From positions 1-64,000 of the forward strand of contig JAPPJZ010000056.1 in NCBI GenBank assembly GCA_028874365.1: a stretch of 64,000 bases of DNA, in the 5' to 3' direction. The DNA comes from Chloroflexota bacterium. GTDB taxonomy: Bacteria; Chloroflexota; Dehalococcoidia; Bin125. A program made the translations under genes and the position numbers. Shown one piece after another: positions 8,774-17,646 of this stretch. A model generated the notes under the pieces. It saw only the letters and a program-made list of their open reading frames with translations, did no database searches and was not told where the DNA came from. How positions within the stretch are numbered: position 1 is the first letter of the stretch; every line of letters begins with the position of its first letter.

Positions 8774-9442
8774 ATGGCGACCATTGGCTTTATCGGCGGC
8801 ACGGGACCTGAGGGTCTGGGACTGGCGATGCGCCTCGCGATCGCGGGCGAGCGGGTCCTGATCGGTTCACGACGCATCGAGCGCGCGGAAGACGCAGCGC
8901 AGACCATTCGTGACGCCGTCTCCGAGGCCGGTGGGACAGCCGACGCCGGCGGCGGCGTCAACCGCGACGTGGTCCAGCAATCGGACATCGTCATTGTGGT
9001 CGTGCCCTTCGACGGACATGAAGCGACCCTCAACGACCTGCGAGACACCATCGGAGACAAGCTGGTCATCGACGCTGCCGTGCCCCTGACGATGGAGAAC
9101 CGCGTGCCCGGCATCTCCGATGTCCCGCAAGGCTCCGCCACCGAGCAGGCGCAGGCGCTGTTGCCCGACGCTCGCGTCGTCGGCGCGTTCCACAACCTCA
9201 GCGCGCGCAAGCTGCAGAAGCTCTCCGACCCGATGGAGGGCGACGTGCTGATCACGGCCGACGACGACGAGGCCAAGCAGGAAGTGATCGACCTCGTCGG
9301 CAAGATGCCCGATCTGCGCCCGATTGACGCAGGACCGCTCTCGATGTCGAAGTTCGTCGAGGATCTGACCGCGCTGATCATCGGCATGAACATGCGTTAC
9401 AAGACGCAAGCGGCCGTCCGTATGGTCGGAATCGACGACTAA
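8774..9442 (+). CDS. npdG: NADPH:coenzyme F420 reductase
   Basis: 222 residues. The N-terminal Rossmann motif IGFIGGTGPEGLGLAMRLA has the GGTG form, and IGSRRIERAED follows. Further conserved blocks of the F420-dependent NADP reductase family are present: DIVIVVVPFDGH, KLVIDAAVPLT, and VVGAFHNLSARKL. The enzyme moves hydride between NADP(H) and F420 in the cytoplasm. ATG 8774 is preferred to the GTG at 8768, which overlaps the GGGAG ribosome site (8764-8768). It is followed without a gap by a palindromic repeat and then cofE. The pairing with cofE supports an F420-using organism. Confidence 0.9.
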   Translation: MATIGFIGGTGPEGLGLAMRLAIAGERVLIGSRRIERAEDAAQTIRDAVSEAGGTADAGGGVNRDVVQQSDIVIVVVPFDGHEATLNDLRDTIGDKLVIDAAVPLTMENRVPGISDVPQGSATEQAQALLPDARVVGAFHNLSARKLQKLSDPMEGDVLITADDDEAKQEVIDLVGKMPDLRPIDAGPLSMSKFVEDLTALIIGMNMRYKTQAAVRMVGIDD

Positions 9443-9480
9443 CTCCCTCTCCCCGAGGGAGAGGGTTGGGGTGAGGGAGG
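9443..9480. repeat. dispersed palindromic repeat, family P2, supplying the cofE ribosome-binding site
   Basis: CCCTCTCCC (9445-9453) pairs with GGGAGAGGG (9457-9465) around a CGA loop, followed by TTGGGGTGAGGGAGG. Copies are at 31981, 38223 (inverted) and 38281. The repeat starts directly after the npdG stop and ends six bases before the cofE start. Its terminal GAGGGAGG (9473-9480) is the cofE Shine-Dalgarno. Confidence 0.85.
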
Positions 9481-9486
9481 ACAACT

Positions 9487-10248
9487 GTGACTCCGCCATC
9501 GGAGTACCGGGTTTTCGCGGTCGGCGGCATCCCCGAGGTTGTCGAGGGCGACGACCTCGCGGAGCTGATCCACGACGCGTTGGTCGCGCAGGAGACGCCG
9601 CTCGAAGCGGGTGATGTCCTGGTCGTAACCCAGAAGATTGTGTCCAAGGCCGAGGGTCGAGTCATCCCGCTCGACGACGTGACGGCCGGGTTGTTCGCTC
9701 AGGACTGGGCCGACGATTGGGAGAAGGATGCGCGCGCCGTCGAGTTGGTGCTGCAGGAGTCGAAGCGGATCGTGCGCATGACCCGCGGCCTGATCCTCTC
9801 CGAGACGCGCCACGGCTGGGTCTGCGCCAACGCTGGCGTCGACCAGTCCAACGTCGGCGGCGGAGACGCTGTCGCGCTCTTGCCGATCGACTCATCCGCA
9901 TCGGCGCTGGCCATTCGCCATGGCCTGGTCCGGAGAGGTCAGGTTGACGTGCCGGTGATCGTTTCCGACACGTTCGGCCGCCCCTGGCGAAACGGACTGA
10001 CCAATGTGGCAATCGGGGTCAGCGGAATGAATCCGATCCGCTCCTACGTCGGCGAGGTCGATGCGGAAGGTTACGACCTCCGGGTAACCGAGATGGCCAT
10101 CGTCGATGAATTGGCCTCAGCCGCCGAACCGGTGATGAACAAGCTCGACGCGGTCCCGGTCGCGGTGGTCCGCGGGCTGGATATTCCTGTCGAGGAATAC
10201 GACCATTCAACGCTCGTCCGACCCGCAGAGATGGACCTGTTCAGATAG
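9487..10248 (+). CDS. cofE: coenzyme F420-0:L-glutamate ligase
   Basis: 253 residues, the normal length for stand-alone CofE. It opens with the family pattern (FAVGGIPEVVEGDDLAELI, then GDVLVVTQKIVSKAEGR). It continues with RIVRMTRGLILSETRHGWVCANAGVDQSNV and VIVSDTFGRPWRNGLTNVAIG. The enzyme adds glutamate residues to F420-0 using GTP. It starts with GTG at 9487, with GAGGGAGG six bases before it inside a dispersed repeat. It is separate from FbiB-type nitroreductase fusions seen in Actinomycetota. It probably shares a transcript with npdG upstream and the two SRPBCC genes downstream. Confidence 0.92.
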   Translation: MTPPSEYRVFAVGGIPEVVEGDDLAELIHDALVAQETPLEAGDVLVVTQKIVSKAEGRVIPLDDVTAGLFAQDWADDWEKDARAVELVLQESKRIVRMTRGLILSETRHGWVCANAGVDQSNVGGGDAVALLPIDSSASALAIRHGLVRRGQVDVPVIVSDTFGRPWRNGLTNVAIGVSGMNPIRSYVGEVDAEGYDLRVTEMAIVDELASAAEPVMNKLDAVPVAVVRGLDIPVEEYDHSTLVRPAEMDLFR

Positions 10249-10257
10249 GACGAACCG

Positions 10258-10713
10258 ATGGCCGCGGCCTTCAGCATTGAAGCCGACTTCGACTGCTCGC
10301 TCGATCATCTCTGGTCGTTCGTCGCACACGTGCCCAACCAGGATCACTGGGTCTTCGGCATGTCCGACTCCGAGGTGGTCGGCGGCGGTGAGATCGGCGT
10401 TGGCTCTCAGATCATTGGCACCTCGACCGAGCGCGGTACGGCCTTACGCGTGACGATGGAAGTAGTGGAACACGACCCGCCCAATCGAATCTCCTGGGAA
10501 AACACCGACGGCCACACTCCCTTCGTCACCGTGATCACCTGTTCCGGCGACGAATCCACGTCGCACATGACGTATCACGTCACGCTGTACCCAACATCGT
10601 CCTTGATGAAGGTCGTCATGGGACCCCTGCGTCCGCTCGGCAGCATTGTCGCCAACCGGATGCTGCGAGACGAGATTGCCCTGCTGAGAGCAGCGCTGCA
10701 GGAGAGCTCGTAA
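10258..10713 (+). CDS. SRPBCC (polyketide cyclase/START-like) protein, copy 1
   Basis: 151 residues with the SRPBCC layout: FSIEADFDCSLDHLWSFVAHVPNQDHW at the N-terminus, a beta-rich middle, and a C-terminal helix (IVANRMLRDEIALLRAALQE). The fold makes a hydrophobic ligand pocket, and the ligand here is unknown. It starts 9 bp after cofE and shares a TAATG junction with copy 2. Both copies keep NQDHWV-GMS-SE, showing recent common origin. Confidence 0.75.
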   Translation: MAAAFSIEADFDCSLDHLWSFVAHVPNQDHWVFGMSDSEVVGGGEIGVGSQIIGTSTERGTALRVTMEVVEHDPPNRISWENTDGHTPFVTVITCSGDESTSHMTYHVTLYPTSSLMKVVMGPLRPLGSIVANRMLRDEIALLRAALQESS

Positions 10714-11174
10714 TGGTCAGTCTGTCGGCCAGCGCAACGATCGAGATCGATCGAGATCCGTCCGACGTCTGGGCCTACGTATCAGACGTAACCAACCAGG
10801 ACCACTGGGTCGATGGCATGTCCGAGTCGGAACTGCTCAGCGACGAGCCGGTCGGTCGCGGCTCCCAGATCCGCGGAACCTACACCTACGGAGGTGGTTC
10901 GGCGCCGGTGCTGATGACGATCACAGAGTTCCGCGAAGGTCGGCAACTCTCGATTGACGCCACCGAGGGACCGTTCCCCTTCAGTGGAACCTTGAGTCTC
11001 CAGCGTTCAGGTCCATCAACGACCGTCACCAACTCGATGAGCGCCGGCAGCGATCACATCTTCACCTCGATCATGTTCACCGTGTTCCGACCGTTGACGA
11101 AGCTGATGATGAGCCGCCAGATGAAGAAAGAGCTGGGACAGCTCAAGGCGATCCTGGAGTCGGCTAACCCCTAG
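10713..11174 (+). CDS. SRPBCC (polyketide cyclase/START-like) protein, copy 2
   Basis: 153 residues, paralogous to the preceding gene: ATIEIDRDPSDVWAYVSDVT, NQDHWVDGMSESELL, and the long C-terminal helix LTKLMMSRQMKKELGQLKAI. Its ATG overlaps the TAA of copy 1 by one base, so the two are translationally coupled. Ligand is unknown. It ends in a CTAG shared with the convergent gene, both stop codons lying within 11171-11174. Confidence 0.75.
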   Translation: MVSLSASATIEIDRDPSDVWAYVSDVTNQDHWVDGMSESELLSDEPVGRGSQIRGTYTYGGGSAPVLMTITEFREGRQLSIDATEGPFPFSGTLSLQRSGPSTTVTNSMSAGSDHIFTSIMFTVFRPLTKLMMSRQMKKELGQLKAILESANP

Positions 11175-11761
11175 GGTTCGCGCTCGTCGGTAAACGCAAT
11201 CAGAAAATCGTCGAACAGTACGCCGGCTTCCTCCGCGGCTCCGGCAGTCCGGGCGTGCGCCTCGAGGAATGCCTCTCGCTCACCAGCTTGCAGGGCGCGG
11301 AACTGGGCGTTGTAGCCGCTGTGCAGCTGCGCGATCGCGGTCAGATAGCGCCCGTGCCAGTCCTCGGCCTGTTCAGGCGGATTGAGTTCGAACAAGGCGT
11401 CGCGGAAGCGTTCGATTGTCGGCAGCCCCTGCCGCAGGTTCTCTCGATGCGTGCGGCAATCCCTGCTCTGCTCAACGCAAGCCTCGGCGGCCTCCGGAGT
11501 AATGACCGTCTGGATCTCGACCGTCGCACGCGCGACGAGATTGCAGAGCTGATCGAAGTAACTGCCGACCGGATAGTCGCAGGAACCGTTGACGATCGGT
11601 CCCACCGGAGCGGCATCGCCCTCGAAGATGTCGAGTTCGCGCAGCAGGAACAGCGCCGCGATGAACCCGATGATCGCCCCGATGATCGGGATCAGCAGCG
11701 AAGAGGAACGGCGCGCGCGCGAACCGCCGGAGCGCCGTCCTGAACCCGCGCTAGAGGACAT
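11171..11761 (-). CDS. single-pass membrane protein of unknown function
   Basis: 196 residues. A basic Ser/Arg-rich N-terminus (residues 1-20) precedes one hydrophobic segment (LLIPIIGAIIGFIAALFLL), giving a likely N-in, C-out topology. The extracytoplasmic part has four cysteines (in NGSCDYPV, QLCNLVA, EACVEQSRDC) that could form two disulfides. It then continues as helices rich in Glu and Ala. No family recognised. It overlaps the stop of the hydrolase gene upstream by 11 nt, so the two form an operon. Confidence 0.65.
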   Translation of the reverse strand: MSSSAGSGRRSGGSRARRSSSLLIPIIGAIIGFIAALFLLRELDIFEGDAAPVGPIVNGSCDYPVGSYFDQLCNLVARATVEIQTVITPEAAEACVEQSRDCRTHRENLRQGLPTIERFRDALFELNPPEQAEDWHGRYLTAIAQLHSGYNAQFRALQAGEREAFLEAHARTAGAAEEAGVLFDDFLIAFTDEREP

Positions 11762-12584
11762 CGTCGAGGAACTCGCGGACGGCTTCGGTGAATGCCTCCG
11801 GTTGGTCTCCGGCGACAGAATGTCCCGCTTCCGGTATCGTCACCAGCCGCACGCAATCCACACTATCGGCGAACTCCTCCGCTTGCTCTCGCTTGAGCAC
11901 CGGGCTCTTCTCGCCATGCAGCAGCAGGGTCGGGACGCGAAGCGCTCGAGCCGTCTCCCAGATCCCGCTGCGGGCGTCGGCGACGCCGCGGAAATCCGCC
12001 TCGCGGAAGCGCTCATCGAACATCTTCGCCATCTTGCCCTCGGCGGTCTCGCGCAGCGAGACCTCAAGCCGCTTGCGGATGCCCTCCTTGGAGCGGAAGG
12101 GGTAGTACTGATGCGTCATCTCGACCCACGCATCGAGCGAGTCAAGTTCATACGGCCCGGCCACGAACTGTCGCACCTGTTGCACCCCGTCCACGCTGAC
12201 CCCGGGCCCCACATCGATCAGCACAAGCGCGCGCAGCCGCTCGGGATGCGTCGCGGCAAAAGTCATCGCATTCATGCCGCCCATCGAGTGACCCACAACC
12301 ACCGGACGGTCCAGCTGTTGAGCATCGATAAAGCCCCGAATGTCGTCGGCCATGTGATCTCGCGAGTAGTCGGATAATTCGCTGGCCCGATCGGAGCGAC
12401 CGTGTCCCCGCTGGTCGAGCGCGTACCAGCGCAGACGGTCCGAGAGTGCCGGCGCGACCTCGTCGAACGAGTGACAGTTGAGCGCGAATCCGTGCAGCGC
12501 GACCGCGCTGACACCGGCCTCGCCGCCGTGGTCGAGATAGTGCAGGTCGAGCCCGTTGACGTTGACGGTCAGTCCATGATTCAT
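11751..12584 (-). CDS. alpha/beta hydrolase
   Basis: 277 residues of the Abhydrolase_1 fold. The oxyanion region is ALHGFALNCHSF, the nucleophile elbow is VVGHSMGGMNAMTFA (Ser in GHSMGG), an acid follows LLLHGEKSPVLK, and the catalytic His is in IPEAGHSVAGDQPEAF. The triad therefore looks intact. The substrate is unknown. ATG 12584 is chosen over the ATG at 12644 because homologous N-termini begin near VNGLDLHYLDHG and because the longer form would overlap the divergent permease start. About 58 bp separates the two divergent starts. Confidence 0.88.
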   Translation of the reverse strand: MNHGLTVNVNGLDLHYLDHGGEAGVSAVALHGFALNCHSFDEVAPALSDRLRWYALDQRGHGRSDRASELSDYSRDHMADDIRGFIDAQQLDRPVVVGHSMGGMNAMTFAATHPERLRALVLIDVGPGVSVDGVQQVRQFVAGPYELDSLDAWVEMTHQYYPFRSKEGIRKRLEVSLRETAEGKMAKMFDERFREADFRGVADARSGIWETARALRVPTLLLHGEKSPVLKREQAEEFADSVDCVRLVTIPEAGHSVAGDQPEAFTEAVREFLDDVL

Positions 12585-12642
12585 CGAAATGCCTGTCGCT
12601 GGAGCGTTCCGCAATAGCCGCTGCCTATAGACTACGCGCGCC

Positions 12643-14403
12643 ATGAGCCAGCGCGGACCAACTCTCCGTTACGACGTTCACGAGCGTCCGCCTCTGGTCA
12701 TCGCGGCCGGTCTTGGCCTCCAGAACGCGCTGTTCGTCATCTCTGGCGCGATCCTGCTCCCAATCCTCTTGCGCGCGGCCGACCTGATCACCGCCGGAGA
12801 AGCGGCCTTCCTGGTATCCGCGTCCCTGCTGACGGCGGGCCTGTCAACTGCGGTGCAGGCCTTCCGCGTCGGGGCGGTGGGATCCGGCTTCATGCTCTTC
12901 ATGGGCACTTCGGGCACGTTCTTCGCCGCAACCTTTGACGCGATCGAACTGGCCGGAATCGGCTTTGTCGCGGCCCTGGCGCTGATCGCGGCGCCTGCTG
13001 AGCTGTTAGTCGCACGCTTCTTCCGCTTCTTCCGCAACATCTTCACGCCGACGGTCGGCGGCGTGGTCGTGATGTGTGTGGCCGTGACAGTCGTGCCTCT
13101 GACGATCCAGCAGTGGAACGGCGTCGGAACCGACAGGGCCGGCTCGCTCGAATACATGTTGATCGGCGGCGTGGCCGTCTTCGTCATGGTCGCGATGATC
13201 GTCATCGCACCCGCGCGCTACCGTCTCTGGTCGCCGATCGCTGGATTGGCAGCAGGATGCGTCGCAGCCGCCATCACCGGTGACTGGTCCTTTGGCCATG
13301 CCACCGATGCTGCCATCGTCGGATTTCCGATTAGTGAATGGGAAGCGCCGACGTTCCCGACCTCGGGCGCCGCCTTCGCCGTGCTGGGCGCCTTCGTGAT
13401 CGCCACCCTGGCCGGCACGTTCGAGACCGTCGGCGACGCAATCGCGATCCAGAAAGTATCGCTTCGAAACTTCACCCGTATCAACTACGAAGCAGTTCGC
13501 GGTGCGCTGAACGCGGACGGTGTGGGCAACGCGCTCGCCGGTGTGTTCTGCACGACCCCCAACACGACCTACTCCTCACCCATCGGCATGGTTCCCGTAG
13601 TGGGAGTTGGTTCGCGTTGGGTTGCGCTCTGGGGCGCCGGGATCATGGTGGTGATGGCCTTCTTCCCCATTCTCAGCGGGTTCGTGCTCGACTTGCCTGG
13701 CCCCGCAATTGGCGGCGTGTCGTTCGTGGCGATGCTGCTGCTCTTCATCGTCGGAATGCGGACCGTGGTGGACGCCGGACTGAATTCGCGCGCCGCGTTG
13801 GTCGTCTCTCTCGGCTTCTGGGGCGGCTTCTGCGGCGAGTTCGCCGACGAGCTGGGCCTGCCATTCCTCGAGCACATCCCCGACGTCCTCGCGCCAATCA
13901 CTGGCAACGCGATCTCGCTGGGTTCGGTGATCGCCGTGCTCGTATCGACCGCGTTGCTATTGATTCCGCAGCGCCGCTTTCGCTGGCGCGGAGATGCCTC
14001 CACGGACTCGTTGCAACACGTGCTCGCGTTTGGCTCGGACGTGTCGAAGGGCTTCAATCTGGAATCCAGTTCCGCCAATCGGCTCGAGCTCTGTCTGGAA
14101 GAGCTATTCACTCACGTGGTCGAGAACGGCGATCCGGGCCGCACGGTTCGGATCGAAGCGACGGCCAACGAGGACGAAGTACAGGTCGTCGTCACCGACC
14201 GTTCCGACGTACCCAACGTTGAGCTGCCCAATGTGCCGCCCGATCTGTTGCAGGCCGACGACGAGGAGTTGCAGGACCTCGGTCTGGTCCTGCTGACTCG
14301 GTTGGCGGTTAGCGTCAGCCACACCACCATCTCAGGCTGGCAATATGTCTCATTCGTCATCGCCCGGCAACCCAACGAGCTCCAGCTCGTCCAGCAGCGA
14401 TAG
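12643..14403 (+). CDS. SLC23-type nucleobase permease fused to an RsbW-like ATPase domain
   Basis: 586 residues. Residues about 15-440 are a xanthine/uracil (NCS2, SLC23) permease with about 12-14 hydrophobic segments. The family region [16 protein letters not shown] and the downstream [23 protein letters not shown] match NCS2 carriers. Residues about 470-580 are soluble and resemble the HATPase_c_2 fold of anti-sigma kinases. An N-box-like [15 protein letters not shown] is near 480, an acidic VTDRSDVP follows, then a G2-like [13 protein letters not shown] and a terminal strand YVSFVI. The fusion suggests transport coupled to a signalling module (inference). The next gene starts 59 nt before this stop. 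Confidence 0.85.
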   Translation: MSQRGPTLRYDVHERPPLVIAAGLGLQNALFVISGAILLPILLRAADLITAGEAAFLVSASLLTAGLSTAVQAFRVGAVGSGFMLFMGTSGTFFAATFDAIELAGIGFVAALALIAAPAELLVARFFRFFRNIFTPTVGGVVVMCVAVTVVPLTIQQWNGVGTDRAGSLEYMLIGGVAVFVMVAMIVIAPARYRLWSPIAGLAAGCVAAAITGDWSFGHATDAAIVGFPISEWEAPTFPTSGAAFAVLGAFVIATLAGTFETVGDAIAIQKVSLRNFTRINYEAVRGALNADGVGNALAGVFCTTPNTTYSSPIGMVPVVGVGSRWVALWGAGIMVVMAFFPILSGFVLDLPGPAIGGVSFVAMLLLFIVGMRTVVDAGLNSRAALVVSLGFWGGFCGEFADELGLPFLEHIPDVLAPITGNAISLGSVIAVLVSTALLLIPQRRFRWRGDASTDSLQHVLAFGSDVSKGFNLESSSANRLELCLEELFTHVVENGDPGRTVRIEATANEDEVQVVVTDRSDVPNVELPNVPPDLLQADDEELQDLGLVLLTRLAVSVSHTTISGWQYVSFVIARQPNELQLVQQR

Positions 14404-14929
14404 CGACTGGCTCACACTGTCCGACGAACAGTTGTTGGCACAGTGCCGGTTGGAGCGCTTTCGCGTCTCAGGACCGGGCGGCCAGCATCGCAACCGGACC
14501 GATTCGGCCGTGCGCCTAACTCACGCACCGAGCGGCGCGGTCGGATACGCCTCTGAGCGGCGCTCCCAACATCAGAATCGAGCGATGGCGCTGAGCCGCC
14601 TGCGTCGCGCCATCGCGCTCGAGGTCCGGCGCGACATCAAGCTCGATATGTACCACCCGCCACTGGCGTTGCAGCGAGTGCTACCCCGCTCGATCCGCAC
14701 TGAAGTACCGGGCAAGGACAGAGTCGGACCCCGGCACCGTGAGTTCTGGACAGGAATCGGACCGCTGCTCGATCTGTTTGAGGCTGTAGGCGGATCGACT
14801 GCCGACTGCGCCGCGCTGATCGGCTGCTCGTCAAATCAACTGGCGAAGCTGTTCGCCTCTGAGCCGCACCTGTGGGCCGCGGCCAACGCGGCTCGAGCCC
14901 GATTCGGGCTCAATCCGCTGCGTCGATAA
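14345..14929 (+). CDS. class I release-factor-like GGQ-domain protein
   Basis: 194 residues. A Ser-rich leader (residues 8-18) precedes an RF-1 domain with [20 protein letters not shown], the GGQ peptidyl-tRNA hydrolysis motif. A further [22 protein letters not shown] block follows. No codon-recognition domain is present. The C-terminal 60 residues ([30 protein letters not shown]) form a helix-turn-helix-like unit rather than the basic tail of ArfB. It is probably a ribosome-rescue or accessory hydrolase. ATG 14345 overlaps the permease gene by 59 nt. A TTG at 14432 would avoid the overlap and still keep the domain. Confidence 0.8.
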   Translation: MSHSSSPGNPTSSSSSSSDSDWLTLSDEQLLAQCRLERFRVSGPGGQHRNRTDSAVRLTHAPSGAVGYASERRSQHQNRAMALSRLRRAIALEVRRDIKLDMYHPPLALQRVLPRSIRTEVPGKDRVGPRHREFWTGIGPLLDLFEAVGGSTADCAALIGCSSNQLAKLFASEPHLWAAANAARARFGLNPLRR

Positions 14930-15305
14930 TCGCTTCGGCCTCGATCTCGACAATCATCTCGGGGTCGACCAGGCCGTTGACCTCGACCAATGTCGAGGTT
15001 GGCGGTGAGTCGGCGAAGGCGGAGCGGAGATGTTCCCCCATCGAGGCAGCCTGGTCGATGTCGGTGATGTACATCCGAAGCCGCACGACGTCCGCGAGCG
15101 TCCCGCCCAGATCTTCGATCGCTGACCGGATGATCTCGAGGCAACGCGCGGTCTGCGGACCGGCGCCGCCCGGAGTGACGCTGCCGTCAGCCTCGACCGC
15201 CGCCGTGCCGCTGACGTGAATCAGATTGCCAACCCGCAGTGCGCGGCAGTAGGCGAATCGCGCTTCGAAGGCAGGATTCGAGTGGGTTCGTTGTCGCTCG
15301 GTCAT
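14910..15305 (-). CDS. Rid family (YjgF/YER057c) protein
   Basis: 131 residues with the RidA fold: [57 protein letters not shown], and [24 protein letters not shown]. The Arg of VVRLRMYIT and the Glu near the C-terminus are positions used by imine deaminases. ATG 15305 is chosen; the longer frame to 15401 has a non-family Arg-rich N-terminus. It overlaps the hpnE stop by ATGA, so it is the last gene of the hopanoid operon. Its 3' end overlaps the convergent release-factor-like gene by 20 nt. Confidence 0.85.
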   Translation of the reverse strand: MTERQRTHSNPAFEARFAYCRALRVGNLIHVSGTAAVEADGSVTPGGAGPQTARCLEIIRSAIEDLGGTLADVVRLRMYITDIDQAASMGEHLRSAFADSPPTSTLVEVNGLVDPEMIVEIEAEAIIDAAD

Positions 15306-16726
15306 GGTCGATGTTCCTGTTCTTCCAGCAGCGCCTCGGCGGCGGCGCGTCCGCTGCGAACCGCCGACTCCATCGTCGCCGGCCAACCAGTCGCCGTCCA
15401 CGCGCCAGCCAACACAAGGTTGCGGATCGAGGTTCGTGGCCGCAGACGGTGTGCGTTCATGCCCGGCCTCGGTCGGAAGGTTGCTTCGGTTTCTTTGACC
15501 ACCCGTGACGCCAGCAGCTCGGCGCCCGCGGTCCGTTGCAACGCGCGACGCACGGCGCGCTCGACCCGCTCGACAATCTCGTCCTGCGGCAGGTCGACCA
15601 GCTCATGCGCCCCACTCAGCGACACCGAAATCCAGTGCGGCGGAGTCGGCCAGCCGTGAATCTTCGAACGATGGAAGATGAACTGAGCGTCGGGGTCGAG
15701 CACCGCCACGAAGTCGCGCCGCATCACCTGGCGGTCCCACTGCATGTGGACGTTGACGATCGGGCTGACCTCGTGCTGCGCCAGCCGCCAGAACGGTTCC
15801 CGCCGACGCCAGCCGGCCGGGATCAGCTCAAACGCAGACCTGGGCGGCAATGCGAGCACCACCGCGCTCACATCGAGCGACCCGTCTCGCCCGTAGTGCA
15901 CGGTCCTCGCGTCCGCATCTGATGCAGCAATCCCGCGAACGGTGGTGTTTAACTCCATCCGGCAGCCCCGCTCGCACAGCCGCCGATAGGCGGTCTCCGC
16001 CACCTCGCCGAGCCCGCGCACGAACACACCGATATCCGCCGCCCGCGCATCACGGCTGAACCCTTCCTGGAACACCTGGATCGCCTGCGTCGCCGACACG
16101 TCCTTCGAGCGGTCGTTACAGGTCGGCAGCACGATCAGATCCCAGAACCGCTCGATCGCCCGCTCCGTCTGACGGCGTTCACGCAGCCAGTCCGCAAACG
16201 ACTGCCGATCCAGCGCCAAACGCTCAAACTCGCTCATCCGCCGGATCGGCTCGATCGCCAGCGCCAGCCGAGCCTTCTCGCCTACGCTCAGGTGCTCATA
16301 GGTCACCAACGAAGGAAACATGTGCAGCGGCGCCGGCAAGAGCTGCCGTCCCAGCCGCCCCAACCCGCCCAGCCCACGCGGACCACCCAGTCCGCCACCG
16401 GCGATCACACTGACCCGATGACCGCGCGACTCCGGATCGATCACTGCAACTTCGAGATGGTCCTGGTAACGCACGATGTCGGCGCAATCGATGCGCTCCA
16501 GGAACGACTGGAACGCCGTGCAGCAACGCATCGTGATGTGCTGCCCGTTATCGAGCACAACATCGTGATTCGGGTCTTGGAAGGAGTACGCCTTGCCCCC
16601 GACGTAAGGCCGACGCTCGAACAACACCACTTCCCGACCAGCCTCGGTGAGTTCGAGCGCAGCGCTCAGACCCGCGAGTCCACCACCGATGACGGCGATC
16701 GGCCCGTCGTCGCGGTAATCGATCAC
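15302..16726 (-). CDS. hpnE: hydroxysqualene dehydroxylase
   Basis: 474 residues of the phytoene desaturase/amine oxidase superfamily. The FAD-binding motif is IAVIGGGLAGLSAALELTEAG at residues about 11-30, followed by FERRPYVGGKAYSF. It ends with the family C-terminal FAD motif (LVLAGAWTATGWPATMESAVRSGRAAAEALL). It reduces hydroxysqualene to squalene using FADH2 in the HpnCDE route. Context fixes the assignment: it lies directly after hpnC and hpnD with 7-8 bp gaps, and the block also has shc. It overlaps the Rid gene by 4 nt. Confidence 0.9.
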   Translation of the reverse strand: MIDYRDDGPIAVIGGGLAGLSAALELTEAGREVVLFERRPYVGGKAYSFQDPNHDVVLDNGQHITMRCCTAFQSFLERIDCADIVRYQDHLEVAVIDPESRGHRVSVIAGGGLGGPRGLGGLGRLGRQLLPAPLHMFPSLVTYEHLSVGEKARLALAIEPIRRMSEFERLALDRQSFADWLRERRQTERAIERFWDLIVLPTCNDRSKDVSATQAIQVFQEGFSRDARAADIGVFVRGLGEVAETAYRRLCERGCRMELNTTVRGIAASDADARTVHYGRDGSLDVSAVVLALPPRSAFELIPAGWRRREPFWRLAQHEVSPIVNVHMQWDRQVMRRDFVAVLDPDAQFIFHRSKIHGWPTPPHWISVSLSGAHELVDLPQDEIVERVERAVRRALQRTAGAELLASRVVKETEATFRPRPGMNAHRLRPRTSIRNLVLAGAWTATGWPATMESAVRSGRAAAEALLEEQEHRP

Positions 16727-16733
16727 GGTCGGA

Positions 16734-17639
16734 CTACCCAGCGCGAGCGAAATTCGGCAGCGCGCCCATCAACCAGAGCTCGAGCATCCGCACCACCCGC
16801 CCGGCCTTCGATGGCGACACTCGCTCGCTGTAGACGTCGTACTCACGCGCCACGATGGCGTCCAGGATCATCCGGTAAACGCCCTGCAATCCGTTGCAGC
16901 ACGCGCGGCTGCGCGGCCCATTGAGCAGCGGGATCAGCCGGTTGCCCTCGCCATAGAAGCCGTATGCCCGCTGGGCGTAGTCGGCCATCAGGCTTCGGAA
17001 CTCGTCGCTGTAGACGCTGCCGAGGATGTCGTCTTCGGAGACACCGTGCTGAGCCAGGTCCTCTCGGGCGAGATAGATCCTGCCGCGCTCGGCATCCTCC
17101 TTGACGTCCCGCATGATGTTCGTGATCTGCAGCGCCTTGCCCATCGCAACCGCCGAGTCGATCGCAAGCTGCGTCTGCGCCCGGTCATAGCCGAAGATGC
17201 AGATGCACACCAACCCGATCACCGACGCCGCACGGTAGCAGTACTGTTCGAGCTCTTCGAAGGTCTCGTAGCGCGTGTGCGTGAGGTCCTGCTCCATGCC
17301 ACGGACGAGCTCCTCGAAATGATCTCGTGGGATCTCATAGCGCTCAACCGCGTCCGCCAGGCCGGTGGCAAGCCAGCCGGGCTCGGCCTCGCCGCCCGAG
17401 TAGGCGGCGTGTAGCAGCGTGTGCGCCTGCTCGAGAGCCGCAGCCCGCTCGTCTTGGGTTCCCGCGTCGTCAACGGCGTCGTCGACCGTGCCGGCGTAGG
17501 CGTAGGCGGCGTAGATGGCTTGCCGCTTCCGCTGCGGCAGTGCCGAGAACGCGATGTAGAAGTTCGTCGCTCGTCGGCGCGTAAACGCCTGGCATTCCTG
17601 ATAGGCATCGGAGACGTGCGGCTCGATTCGGCGTTGCAT
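16734..17639 (-). CDS. hpnD: presqualene diphosphate synthase
   Basis: 301 residues of the squalene/phytoene synthase fold. The first Asp-rich motif is YAGTVDDAVDDAG and the second is QITNIMRDVKEDAERGRIYL. The N-terminus ATNFYIAFSALPQRKRQAIYAAYAYA is the HpnD/CrtB pattern. The enzyme condenses two farnesyl diphosphates to presqualene diphosphate. It is 7 bp after hpnC. HpnC and HpnD are close paralogues; the assignment of this copy as D rests on the FSALP start motif and on operon order. Confidence 0.87.
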   Translation of the reverse strand: MQRRIEPHVSDAYQECQAFTRRRATNFYIAFSALPQRKRQAIYAAYAYAGTVDDAVDDAGTQDERAAALEQAHTLLHAAYSGGEAEPGWLATGLADAVERYEIPRDHFEELVRGMEQDLTHTRYETFEELEQYCYRAASVIGLVCICIFGYDRAQTQLAIDSAVAMGKALQITNIMRDVKEDAERGRIYLAREDLAQHGVSEDDILGSVYSDEFRSLMADYAQRAYGFYGEGNRLIPLLNGPRSRACCNGLQGVYRMILDAIVAREYDVYSERVSPSKAGRVVRMLELWLMGALPNFARAG

Positions 17640-17646
17640 CGTGGCG

